Source of the DNA: Epiperipatus broadwayi
Taxonomy: Eukaryota > Onychophora > Udeonychophora > Euonychophora > Peripatidae
DNA: 64,000 bases
Reading direction: 5' to 3'
Assembly: GCA_028023455.1 (NCBI GenBank)
Contig: JAQFVV010000049.1
Location: 3,718,536 to 3,782,535, forward strand
Shown in pieces: positions 35,300 to 47,057 of the stretch. Numbering within the stretch: position 1 is the stretch's first letter; each line of letters starts with the position of its first letter. The translations under genes and the position numbers were made by a program. The notes under the pieces are model-generated. The model was given only the letters and a program-made list of their open reading frames with translations, did not search any database and was not told the origin of the DNA.

Positions 35300-35880
35300 A
35301 GGTGTTTAATCACCAGAAGTAATAGATTAATCCACAATAAATGGGTTTTTTATTCCTTAATTCTATCATTCAACAACTGCTTTAAATAACACAACTTGAT
35401 GGCAGATTATAAATAAGTGAATGGGTTGTCTCTAGGATGGTTATAATTGTTTGATTACTAAAAGTAACAGATTAAGCCACAATGTATGCATTATTATTTT
35501 TGAAGCCCTCCCCACATAGTAACAGATTAAATTATGGAGCATGGAGATCTGCCACTCTATAACTTCACAAAAATATGCAACTTGTTGAGAGCTAATAAAT
35601 AATTGAGTGTTTTGACATTTGGTGTTTGACTACCAGAAGTTATATATTGTGTCTTATTCTTGAAATATTATCACTGCTTTAAACTACTCAGCTTGATTAA
35701 TGATAATAAATGATTGAATGGTTTATTGCTTGGTTGACTACCAGAAATAAAAGATTAAAGCACAATTGTATGGACTATTATTTATTGAGTCTGCCATTCT
35801 GTTATTTCAGTAAATCACACAATTTGATAACAGTTAATAAATGGACAATTGATTTGTTTCTTGCATAATCCTATGACATG
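35300..35880 (+). repeat. Degenerate minisatellite, about 110-170 bp units
   Basis: A recurring pattern, GTTTGACTACCAGAAGTAA-AGATTAA-CCACAAT-TATG, appears at about 35305, 35449, 35622 and 35733, with a partial copy near 35514. It is followed in each unit by CTGCTTTAAA-type and AATAAATGATTGAATGG-type segments. Spacing is uneven (144, 173 and 111 bp). The units are clearly related but old. Confidence 0.55.
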
Positions 35881-36892
35881 TGACACCTACAATTAACTGA
35901 CACAATACACTGCTTCTTTACCTATATTGAATTCATTATTTCACCACTGCACTAAATCTTGAAGATGATGCCAAATAATATTGTAATAAATTAGTCATTG
36001 TCAGAATGAAAATATAATGGCAAATCCCTGGCTAAGAATTCCAAATTATATAAAATTTTCTGTATCAGGCATGGTAGTTATGTTAGTGAAGTTTTTCTAT
36101 CATCAGTGTATTGATTCTCACGATAATAATATATTGTTTTGAAACTTTTACACCAGAATATTAAAACAGAGTCTTCAAGTGAAATCTTACTCAATATTAG
36201 TAAAAATTGTAATACAATCAAAATTTTCTTTTATCATTTGTATGCTGACTCTGATATAAAAGGCTAGATTATGTTAAAACTTTTACTGTATAACTAATAA
36301 ATACTAATTTACTAACATTGATTGATTGAGTTTAGAAACAATATGAGATCATTTAGAAATTTGTCAAACTTATTTTGCACTGGTATCCAAGGCTATGGAC
36401 CTATCAAATTAATACACTAATTGCTAAACACAAGATTTATCATAGTTTTAATGGATTTTTTTGTAATAAATTTTAGATATAAAAGATTAAAAAGCTTGAA
36501 TAAATAATAAAGTAATAGAGATTAACTTAAATATTAATCAAAAAAACAAATATAAAATGCAATCAGTGAGTGATTGAGAAACATCAAAAAGAATTTAGAG
36601 ATGTAGTAAAACAGTGAACAAATATTGTAAAAAATAGAAAAAATAGAGTAAAGCTAATAATAATCTCTGGTATTCATAGTAACAAAAGAAAAAGATTAAA
36701 AAGGTGGTTAACTGACTATTCTTAAATGGGTAATAAAATTTATTTGGTAATTTTTAGTTTTGTTATTATGTTCAGATTAAAATTATATATATAATGCAAA
36801 CATTATTTACATATACATTCTATAAAATTTTCTGATGTTTGAATAACAATATTTGATGATTATATATATATAATTCAGAACTGCCGAACACT

Positions 36893-37066
36893 ATATTAGT
36901 AATAAATAAAAAATACAAACCATAAAACAATACAATATTAGATAAAAATCCAAATTTTACCAAAATCCTTACAAACCATGGTCGTGTAAGAATTTTGGTA
37001 AAATTTGAATTTTTATCTAGTATTGTATTGCTTTATAGATTTGTATTATATATATATTGGTAATAA
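36893..37066. repeat. Hairpin (MITE-like) with flanking 13-bp direct repeat
   Basis: Arms 36912-36973 and 36985-37047 are about 62 bp each and nearly perfectly complementary (for example CCAAATTTTACCAAAATCCT against its inverse), with an 11-base loop. The outside is flanked by ATATTAGTAATAA (36893-36905) and ATATTGGTAATAA (37054-37066), which differ at one base and may be a target-site duplication. No coding capacity. Confidence 0.7.
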
Positions 37067-37149
37067 TGGAAAGATATACAGTATAAACAAAAGGAGAATG
37101 TTGATGATATATATATTTTAGTTTAATAATTTTAAAAGATATATAATTG

Positions 37150-38060
37150 TTGAAATATTTTCAAATACATGGAAATTACCATTAATTATATTTTTTTAAG
37201 AAAAAAATCGCAGTCAAACGCTAATAGACATTGACTAATGAAAAGTGTATGCTGTAAATATACTTTTTGCCTTCAAAAAGGGATTTCTCTTCTAAGTGCA
37301 ACTCTAGTTCTTATACACAGACAAAGATATTACAGTAAATAAACATATATATGTTTAAGAAAATAAAGCTCACAACTTTTCCTTATTATACAATAGACAC
37401 TTTTACCAATTGTCAATTGTTATAATTTATTAATTTTTAACAGATGTAATTATTGAAATATTTTTAAATATATGGAAATTTCTATTATTTTAATTTTTAG
37501 AAAAATCATAGTCAGATGTTAAATATAACATTTGACTATTGGTGGAAGTGTTTATTATACAATAAAAAAAGCAGGAAAATTTGTGAGTTCTATTTTCCTA
37601 AACATGTATATATTTATTGTAACAGCTTTGTTTCTAATATAAGAACTAAAACTGTACTTAGAATGGGAATATTCCTTCGAATACAAAAAGCATTTACGGT
37701 ATATCAGACTATGATTATTCTAATAAATAAAAATAATAAAAATCACATATTTAAAAATATTTCAATAATTACACCTGTTTATAAAATTATTGAATAATAA
37801 CATTCAACTATTTGTGGAATTATCTATTGTACAATAAGGAAAGCAAAAAAGTTTTAAGCTTTGCTTCCTTAACAAAGTATATTTACTGTAATAGTTTTAT
37901 CTCTGCATAAGCATCAGAAGTGCATATAGCAGAGGAATCCTTTTCTGAATACAAAAAACATCTGCAGTATACAATTTTCATTGGTCATTGTCTATTAATA
38001 TCTGACTGCTTTAAAAAAAATGTCCACATATTTAAAATATGTATTCTATAACATTATAAC
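37150..38060. repeat. Cluster of three related TIR-bearing elements in mixed orientation
   Basis: Three segments share one internal sequence: 37230-37430 (inverted), 37520-37720 (forward) and 37800-38010 (forward). Marker motifs are AAGTGT-TATTATACAATA, a TTTTCCTTAAACA-type run, TTTACTGTAATA, and GAATACAAAAA-CAT near the far end. Yet the outer flanks of the first two (TTGAAATATTTT-AAATA-ATGGAAATT followed by GTCA) run in the same direction. That is expected if the unit has terminal inverted repeats. Each unit is about 300 bp and non-coding. Confidence 0.6.
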
Positions 38061-38094
38061 CTTTATTCCTTTCCTTTTTATTTTGTAATTCAAT

Positions 38095-39010
38095 ACAGAG
38101 CATAGTTTGCTACAAAGAAAATATTAAAAATACTACAAATTAACTACAACTCAGCACTGCTTTTGATTGCCAGGTCATATTCATAACACTAAATAAAATC
38201 AAATTTGTGAGAGAGAAGCAGCAGAGAATGAATATATAAAAGGTGTTTGATAGATTTACATATTACATTTGTATGATAAAACAACAGACTAATCTTTTCT
38301 ATTTATCACGTAGATGTTATAGGTGATACATAAAGCCTTCTTAATTTTTTTTTGTGATTGTTGCACTCAGCAAAAAGTACTTTGATGTTAAATGCATTGA
38401 AGTTGTGATCAAAGTCAATTTCATTTTCTAGGGATATTGATTTTATATTGGAATCTGTTTGTCCATGATTATGTATATTAAACAATACTAATGATAAGTT
38501 GTCTTCAGACTAGGCCCTTCAGACCATTCAGACAAATAGTTGCAATAAACCAATTAGCAATGTAATTTATTATAGTGAATCCTGCAACAGTAGTGATAGT
38601 AGGTTATCAATATATATATATATATATAGTCATGCAAAAACAGACCCCAATATAAAATTGGTGTTTGTGGAACATAAAATTGGTTCTAGTCATAACTTTG
38701 ATCCATTTGACATCAAAGATATTTGCGCTGAGCACAACTAAAAAAAGAACATTTAAACAGGCATGGTTTATCACCACAACACCTATATGATAATTAAAAA
38801 TGTTCATGTGGTGTTTTAGCATACAAGTGGAATTTGCAAATCTATCAATTTAAATATCAATCAACTTTATATATTCATTCTCTGCTTCCTCTCCCTCACT
38901 TTTAAATTTGACTTAAATAGTATTATGAATATAACTTGCCTATTAGAAAGCAGTGCTGAACTGTAGTTAATTTGTAGTAATTTTAATCTTTCCTCTGTAG
39001 AAAATTGCAT
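38095..39010. repeat. Foldback element with about 190-bp terminal inverted repeats
   Basis: The left arm (about 38115-38310) and the right arm (about 38810-39000) are inverted copies with roughly 75-80% identity. Shared blocks are CTACAAATTAACTACA, CAGCACTGCTTT, TATTCATAA and GCAGAGAATGAATATATAAA. About 500 bp of non-coding sequence lies between them, including a (TA)n run. Such long-TIR elements without a gene are non-autonomous DNA transposons. Target duplication not resolved. Confidence 0.65.
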
Positions 39011-40905
39011 TTTGTATTTAATTAAAATATATTGTAATGGTCATATGAACATATCTCACAATTTTACATTCAAAAATTTACAAACTAAAGGGACAGATTA
39101 GCATATTTCACAATTTCCCTATATATTTACATAAATTACACGAGTACCACCTGACTTTAAGCATCCAAAAATAAACTAATGCATGCACATTTAAAACAAT
39201 ATTTTATTCAATATAATAATGTAACCATTACACAACTCCATTTGTAATGCCAGGCTAAATCATGGAGAACATAAGTTACCCCTGATGAATGATAACAGAT
39301 CACACAATTTCACATAAACAATATAACAAATGACGTAATAATAATTCATTTACAAGAGTACATATTAATTGATGTATAATTTATTTATTTTTAACAAAAT
39401 TAACAAATCTTTATACATCACAACATTAATGTATTCATAGATAATATAATCCATTTGTATTTTTATATTGGACTATTTCCATCATCTAATATGCATATTG
39501 AATGTTTTTAGAAAAATTAACTTGATTTAAATATTCCAAATACATTCACATCATCATCACAAATCTTCAGTAAAACACCAATATAATCCATTCATCACAT
39601 CTTTAACCTTGTACTTCAATAAACTTAAAAATAATTCTAGGCATATACGAATCTATAAATACAAACATTTCTTTGGCTGACATGTCTCCTAGTACTTACA
39701 CATATGCTGTATATAGATAACACATCAACACTATCTTCATTATAGTAAATATAAGGAATAGTTTTTTTTTAGATCCTAATCCTAAACATATTTGCTTACA
39801 TAATAATAACTAAAAGAAATAGCTTTTTGGTCTTAACCCTTACTGAATAAACATTTTATACAATAAATATAAAGAGTGGCTTTTGGTTCTAAACCTAATT
39901 TAATGCAACTACAATTTATACAGAGATAACTCATTCTGACATTGGTCTGTAACTCATTGAACTGATAGGAATGTATTTTTTCATAAGAACGTGAACATAT
40001 GAAAAGTATTATACATTGAACAAACTTCTGCACATATATGAATCCATCAATCCAATTTTCGGCAATCAAATATAAGTTTATCTATGAAGGAATAAGATTA
40101 GCAGAAATAATTACATGTTAACTGTGGTTATTTAAGTCTTAGACATATTATATGTGTGCATTGCATTTCTATGATTATCATTATTTCTTTACCCTTTTCT
40201 CTTATTAATAACTTATATAAAATTCATAAACTTAGTATATATATATATATAATATTTTTTTTCTTTTAAAAATAATTTTAACAAGTAAAGAGAAGTTATT
40301 ACAAATTCATTTTTTTAAATTAAGTTTCTTTAAATGATACTCAGATAATAAAGCTTATGTACAAGTTCAGATTACTTAAAATAAAGTGCAAATCAGAGTT
40401 TAAATATAAGACTCACTAAAGCAAAATAATTATCATTTACTTTTTTCTGACAAATATTGAAACTCTCTTTAGGGTGATAATAGTCTTGTAATTTGTAGCC
40501 AGCATTTAAATAAGTGTTAATTCTTCATTTCAATCATAGTCATTCAAAGTATCATTCAAAGTGTTCCAGATTAGAGCAAGCTAACTGTGAGTAGTGGCCA
40601 TCCTTTTTATTTATAAGACATGGTGAAATAGTATTTGAATTAAGTAGCAATTTAATCTGATCAAAAGAAAAGAAAAAGTGATTTTTTTTTGTTGAATCTC
40701 ATTTTAGTTTTTACTTTAAAAAAAACAAAAAACAAATTCGCATATCACTTTGCATAAAAGAAAAAAAAAGTATTTATTTTATTTATTGAAATGAATAGTA
40801 GATTGTTCATTTCAAATTCTTGAACTTTAAAACAAAAAAAAAGTGATTATACTTATTAAAAGTTTTTTTTTGTATGTCCATTGGGCATTTTTGATAATGT
40901 AAAAT
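39011..40905. other. AT-rich stretch, nothing recognised
   Basis: No gene, RNA or clear repeat was seen. Confidence 0.45.
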
Positions 40906-41395
40906 TGTTCAGGCAATTATGCCCAGACAAACCTGTTAACCACTTTATTTTACACTCCCCACTCTAAACTTACCCATAATCTGCTCTATCCCATTTCCAC
41001 AACATAATCTTTGTCAACTCTATAACCTTTATATCTAAATCCCCCTTATCTTTTCCCAAACCCAACATAAAAACCAATAATTCACTTTCTGTATAATCAC
41101 TCTTTTCATATTTATTTTTTCACAACTTCATTATATGTACCCTTTTTGTTTTCAAACATTTACATTCAATTAACAAATGCCTAATATTTTCTATTCCTTC
41201 CTTACATAATTTACAAAATAAATCACCCATATTTTTCCATTTACATGTATATTCTTTTGTAGCTAAAGATCCCGTTTGAGCCTTAAACAATAAACTACTT
41301 TCCTTACTATTATCATATATTAACTCACACCTAATATTCTGTTTGTTTCTATATATATTTAAACTCTTTTTACTGATGTGATGTGATGTATTATG
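40906..41395 (-). pseudogene. LINE 3' fragment: RT C-terminal zinc-knuckle-like region
   Basis: On the minus strand the coding part (about 41370-40970) reads CELIYDNSKESSLLFKAQTG, then EYTCKWKNMGDLFCKLCKEG and ENIRHLLIECKCL. The closing segment ends with KIMLWKWDRADYG and a TAA at 40970-40972. The C-x2-C...H...C arrangement after an LFKAQTG motif is typical of the C-terminus of several non-LTR retrotransposon families. One in-frame stop interrupts it. The RT itself is missing, so this is a 5'-truncated insertion. Its 3' UTR is repeated downstream at 41431-41568. Confidence 0.75.
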
Positions 41396-41430
41396 GCTTC
41401 TCCTTAAACGAAGTCAAGAATATCTCAGCA

Positions 41431-41568
41431 ATTATGCCCAGATAAACCTGTTAACCACTTTATTTTACATTCCCCACTCTAAATTTACCCATAATCTGCT
41501 CTATCCCATTCCCACAACATAATCTTTGTCAACTCTATAACCTTTATATCTAAATTCCCCTTATCTTT
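41431..41568 (-). repeat. Second copy of the LINE 3' end
   Basis: This segment is about 95% identical to 40911-41052 over about 140 bp, from CAATTATGCCCAGA through CCCCACTCTAAA to CCTTATCTTTT. The offset is about 523 bp. It contains the last coding codons and 3' UTR only. It is either an independent, severely 5'-truncated insertion or a local duplication. Confidence 0.8.
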
Positions 41569-43039
41569 TAAAACAGTATAAATAGCTCAACATTTTATTA
41601 TTTTATTATTGTCCCTCTAGCTGCCAAGTTCGATAACTTTTACAATAATTACGCATTATATGATTTTAAAAACTTCCAATTAAATACTATAACACTTTTA
41701 AAAAATAAATAAAGAAATTATTCCAAAGATGCACTTCCTCTAACTTTGCTTCAACAGTTGGCTCAATTTATTCTAGTCTCTCAACTGTTTTTATCATCAT
41801 TCATTATTTGCCCATTGAATTTTTCCACAACATAATTTATAGATATGCAACTTTTAAAATAATTATCAGCTTTCTAAATGAAAGTACAATTAGCCAGAAA
41901 TGCATTTTTGGGGATTATTTGCCTTTTACATATGGCTTTATGCTGTATGTTTTAAAAGTGTGTTAAATTCAAATATTAAAAAAAATATGTAGTTAAATCA
42001 TCATTATTATTATATATTTTACAAAAGGCAGATTTTACACATCAAACCAGACAACCTTGTCAAGAACTTTCTATTCTTTTCTTTACACTTTAAATGTTCA
42101 TAATTTCTCTCTTAAGATCATTTATCAACTTTTTTCTTTTAATCGATTTTTTATTTCCAAAGTTTCTTACAACAAATTTTCTATAATTTCCTTGCTTTGA
42201 AGTCATGCATGGAATTCGATTTTTTTTCTTCTTATAATTTTCTCAATAAATAATTGGTTTTCATATATTCTTTTTAACCTTATACATAACTAATATTTTC
42301 CCACTGTATATCGTTCATTTACTGTCAAATTCACATAATTAATGCTTTTTACTAGACAATATCTCAAATCCACATAAATAAACAACTCAAAATAAATAAA
42401 AAAACTTGGTAAGTGACTTTATTTAATTTAATTTCAATACAACACTTTTGCTTTACGTTTCTCACTCTGATTTTTTTATTAATACTTCTATCATTAGCTC
42501 TAGTTATTAAATAAAACTTTCTGTAACTTCCTCTCCAAAGAATGTTTCTAAGAGCATCCTTTTATACTACTATAGAGACATCTACTGAATACATGAACAC
42601 TTAGTGAATATCAAATGTATATTGTGATAACATCAGTATCCAAAAACATTTTCCAATTTTTCTTTTATCAGTGAAAAGTAGGATTAAAAGCTGGGAACTA
42701 ACATATGTTTGCATCCTACAATCTACTTATATTGGTTTATACTATTTAAAATAATAACTTTAAATATAAAATACTTAAGATTTAAATCCAAGTCAATTTT
42801 TTTTTGCTATAATTATAAATATGCAAATAGAGGTCAGTTTTTATTTATTTTAAAGACTTGAATTTCATGTCAAATATTAGTCTCTCTTCTGCCATTTGAC
42901 TATGGAAGTAAAATACTAACATTAATATCATATGAATTTTCCATATATTTGTTCATATGTTTTTAAGAGTAAGTAATATTGTTAATATTTGTTTTATTTC
43001 ACTAATTATTTTTATTGCCATAAATTTACTTACATTCGA
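41569..43039. other. AT-rich stretch, nothing recognised
   Basis: Pyrimidine-rich + strand in places (41990-42360). No gene or repeat was recognised. Confidence 0.4.
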
Positions 43040-43069
43040 TTTTTTATAATAAGAAAAACAGACTTTCCC

Positions 43070-43425
43070 AATTAAATAAGTATTATGTCTAAGTGCACTA
43101 AAATGCAGGTATTAGTGAAGCTAATTACATATAATATGATTAATGGTTCAGCACTTTCAAGAAGTTTTATCTTAATACATTCATGCTATAAACCATAAGG
43201 AATCATGTTTTCCTTCACCAGAAAGTGGACTCTCTAACTCCACTTTGCATAAATTTAAATATTCATTGCACACATTTTTCTTTGTGCTCATTCAACTCAC
43301 TGGCTATGATTGAAAAGACGAAATTTCTCAAAAGCAAACAGCCATTAATCTTATTATTTGCAATTAGCTTCTCCAATACCTGCATTTTAGTGTATTTAGA
43401 CATATTAATTTTTATCCAAATGTTA
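43070..43425. repeat. Inverted-repeat (MITE-like) element
   Basis: Arms 43086-43175 and 43317-43405 are inverted copies of about 90 bp. Shared blocks are ATGTCTAA, ACTAAAATGCAGGTATT, GAAGCTAATT and GATTAATGG. The centre of about 140 bp is not repeated elsewhere that I can see. A short open frame across the right arm and centre is not meaningful. Confidence 0.65.
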
Positions 43426-44446
43426 TATATGTTCAATAAATCTCACCTAACATTTAGTTAATTCTCCTCGCTATGTGTACAGATATTTTATTAGAAAATC
43501 TGACACAGTGAATGCTTTTATATCCAACTAACTTCATTTTTACAAGCAGAATAATCATTTAACAATTATTTAATGTATATAATAAACAAAACAAGAGGCA
43601 TATAACATTATTCATCTTCAGTTCCCCATATCTATCTATGTACTTCTTTCATAGAAATATAATTTAATCTTAAAAAATACTTTTTCATATATATACATTT
43701 ATTTAAATAAGTATTGCTATTTCTAAATTTATCTTCTTTTACTCAAATTATTCAATATAGTAAACTAATTTAGGCTAGTGGAACAAATATTAATGTTTCA
43801 GCATCTTTTTTTTTATTAAACAAAGTACTCTTTGGATGCAATCATTCTTAGTTTACTGCATTTTTTTTCTTAATAATGATGAGCTTTATGTAAAATTAAT
43901 TTTAATTGTTCCAAAGTCTTCATATCATTTAATAAGAATTGGATTTATTGAAAGAAAATCTATGATTATTTCATTGGGAAGAAGAGATTGGAAACATTAT
44001 TCATGGCATTTATTATTTCTTGAGAATATACTTACTGTTTGATAAAGAAAAATGAACATATTTTATGATTATTTGTAAATGATAAACCAATATACTTTTG
44101 CAATTTCCCTCTTGCACATATTGAAAAAATAAATGAGTTTAAATATACGATCATTGTGCTCAACACAAAAAAGTTGTAATAGCAGAAATTGATAGTAAAA
44201 ATCAATATCCAAATAGCATTTATTAAACTCTTATGAACGTTTGAAAAAGGAAAATAACCTTTTGAATATTCAGAGTAGATATTGATAAATCTTTGGTGCA
44301 ACCAGTATTAATTGTTGTAAGACTTGATGTCTAAAAAAGTCGAGCACAAATTAACGATATTTGAAGGAATAGTATTCCACAGATTTATTAACTTATTAAA
44401 AAATCATGGTGATAAAAGTTGAAGCATCTTTAATATATATATATAT
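43426..44446. other. AT-rich stretch up to the LTR element
   Basis: No gene was recognised. It ends in a (TA)n run that forms the left insertion flank of the LTR retrotransposon. Confidence 0.5.
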
Positions 44447-46193
44447 TGTAATGGGCACCCGACGATCGAAGGCTAAACTTCCCTTTTATGTGTACATAAT
44501 GGGGAATTCTATAATTCAAAATCGTCCACTTTCCGTTACCGCAAGCAGAGAGATACGGAAATAGACGAGTCTATCTCCATATTTGACCGAACCTGTATGC
44601 TATACGGATATAGCCCCAGGTTATATTTCCTGATCAACTTTCTCTCAACTGCTGTAAGATCTGACAGAGTTACAGCGCTTGGATGATTTTATAAATTTAA
44701 TGAAATCAAACACTGCACCACCAATTTCCACGTGTTAAAATAAAAAAAAAATGAATGTTTTCTCACCCTAAGACTAGACTATCCCTTTTTGGATGTGGCG
44801 AAGAATGAGACAAGACAGATTTAAATAAAAAAAATATATTTAATAGAACAAATCAATCATAAAAAAGATTGATAAAACACATTAACATTAAATAAAACAG
44901 ATTATGATCTATAGTGCTACAAGAAAAAGAACACATAAAAAAAACTCTTATAAATGATGGGACATTTATAAATCGTCATTATGGGTATTTATCAAAAAAA
45001 ATTCAAGAATGTCTTTATCATTCACAAAAAGCATGTGGCCATTGTCTAAGTAAATGATGTGCACATTGAAATATATAAAAAATAGTATGTATCTTTACCT
45101 AGGTTTTAGTCTCTGAGTTTATCCGACGTCCTGCCGACCGTCACGTGGATTTCTCCACTTCTTTAGGAAGGACGGTCGCTCGTAGGTTAGATTTGGTTGT
45201 GTATAGCTTCTCAGTGTTAAGGCATCAAGGATGAGGCATCAAGGACAAGGCATCGAGGACAAGGCAACTAAATAAATCCACCGGCAGGCACTATGACGGC
45301 GGTTATTACATCTTGACAAGAACCATTAGTACAGTAAGTCCGGATCAACCAGCAATCATGATGGCCTTAGCCAGCCATTCTAGATGAGGCACCGATGTTA
45401 AAAGTCATATTTTTTAACTATATCAGTTGATTATTGGAGCTGTGTTTTACCACCCTCTCAACACAAAGTCTCTCGCTCTAATCTCTCCTGAAAAACTTTT
45501 TTTTTAATTAAAAAATTTCACCAGCCTTTGTCCTTCCGATTCTTTGTTTCACTTTTATTCACACCTTCTTTCTTACTATGCCTTCAGCCATATGTAAATT
45601 GGTTTTACCCACTCTCATAACACTATGTACCTTTATTTATTTCAATATTCTTGATTTTAATTAAACAGATTTTAATACATGTTTTTCTTTTTTTTTAAAA
45701 AAATTTGGACAAGCATTTATTATTTCTGTCTATATCCTGCTTCAAATACACTCCATACACGCATTTCGTTTATCGTCAGATGTGTACTTTAAAACCCAGA
45801 TCCTTATCTTTTGATCATGTCTAACTTTCTCTGTTTTGCATGCTATTTAAGGTTTTTTTTTTTTTTAAACTTTACTTTCTTTCAAAATCGGATTTTAACT
45901 TGCATTTTATTTATATTTCTTTATCGCTTTATTTTTTAACATACATTTCCAATATCTCTAATTTTATATTTTAATTTCACCAAAACCCGAACTTTGGAGG
46001 ATAAAAGATAAGAATCTTTTGATTCTAATTCCCTCTCTTTTTTTAATTAGTTGAAACATTTCTTTGTTCTGTAAATTTTTCCAAGCTTGCTTTTTTCATT
46101 TTTATTTTTTTTCTTCCAAACATAATATTTAATATTCTTTGAATGTTTAATATTTATATGTGTGACTGCAGTATGTGCAATCATCACATTACA
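44447..46193 (-). repeat. LTR (3' LTR of the minus-strand element)
   Basis: The + strand begins TGTAATGGGCACCC and ends ATCATCACATTACA. It is 1747 bp and pairs with 52762-54502. It contains a 14-bp tandem repeat (GGCATCAAGGACAA type) at about 45219-45266 with one unit more than the partner LTR. Confidence 0.93.
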
Positions 46194-46208
46194 CCATTCC
46201 CCTCCTTT
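46194..46208 (-). promoter_or_regulatory. Polypurine tract
   Basis: On the minus strand AAAGGAGGGGAATGG lies directly before the 3' LTR. It is the expected primer for plus-strand DNA synthesis. Confidence 0.8.
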
Positions 46209-47057
46209 AAAATTTTTTTGTAAAAAAAAAATTTTAAATTTTTGCATCAAATGCTAGATGCTCCCAACTACTGTTCAAACCTATTAGATTTACGCATTCC
46301 TAATATGATTTAGTGATGAGGTTAATCTCTAGAGAGGTGACCAGGTAAATTACATCTCTTTCTTGATGACCCAACCAGCATTGCCAAACCAATTTAATCT
46401 TGTCATTAGCATTACATACATTTTATTTCTGCCTCACAGGTTCGGATCCACAGGATATCTCTGTGACCCGATTAAACCTGTTCATACCTCACATCCTGCA
46501 AATGATAAACCCCTAAGTGCCAACTCTGGTCACTATTACCAAGGTGGGTTGGGAGGTTGGCATCTTTTCATCCAACTTATCCATAAGCTCAGTATATTTT
46601 CTGATAGCTCTTAATTTATACAAGGGGTTATTTCCCCCATAGACTGGTCTCTGAACCATTGACTCATGATATCTGTTTAATATCTAACTGGAAATCTTAA
46701 TCCAGTGAGACATTATGAGAATGGGATCTCTGTCCCTGTGTTCTCTGTACGATAAGATTTGGTGCACTGCAGAACATACATGAATGAATAACAAAGAAGG
46801 CATCACCAAATACTGTTCAGACCTATCTACCAATATCTAAACCTACATGCCTTCAGCCTCTATCTATGACCTCACACTATTATTTATCATATGCTTTCTT
46901 ATTTTATCATAATGTCCTTCATCCCTTTTTCCACTTATCGGCTCATCATTTCTTTATGCTATCAGGATCAATATTACAGTCCAGTCTCCATGACTCGTGG
47001 TCCATTTCCATTTCCAATCTTGTTATCAGTAAATCCTTCCTTTATCTGTGACTGCCC
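46209..47057 (-). other. Non-coding region between integrase and the polypurine tract
   Basis: About 850 bp inside the element without a supportable gene on the minus strand. No envelope-like frame, signal peptide or membrane segment was seen. The short + strand frames are shadows. Confidence 0.6.

Noticed and set aside
35300-35880. CRISPR-like array
   Set aside because: Units are long, degenerate and unevenly spaced in animal-type DNA; no direct repeats with unique spacers and no cas genes.
46363-46614. Possible envelope or accessory gene of the LTR element
   Set aside because: The frame is on the strand opposite to gag and pol and has no recognisable domain.
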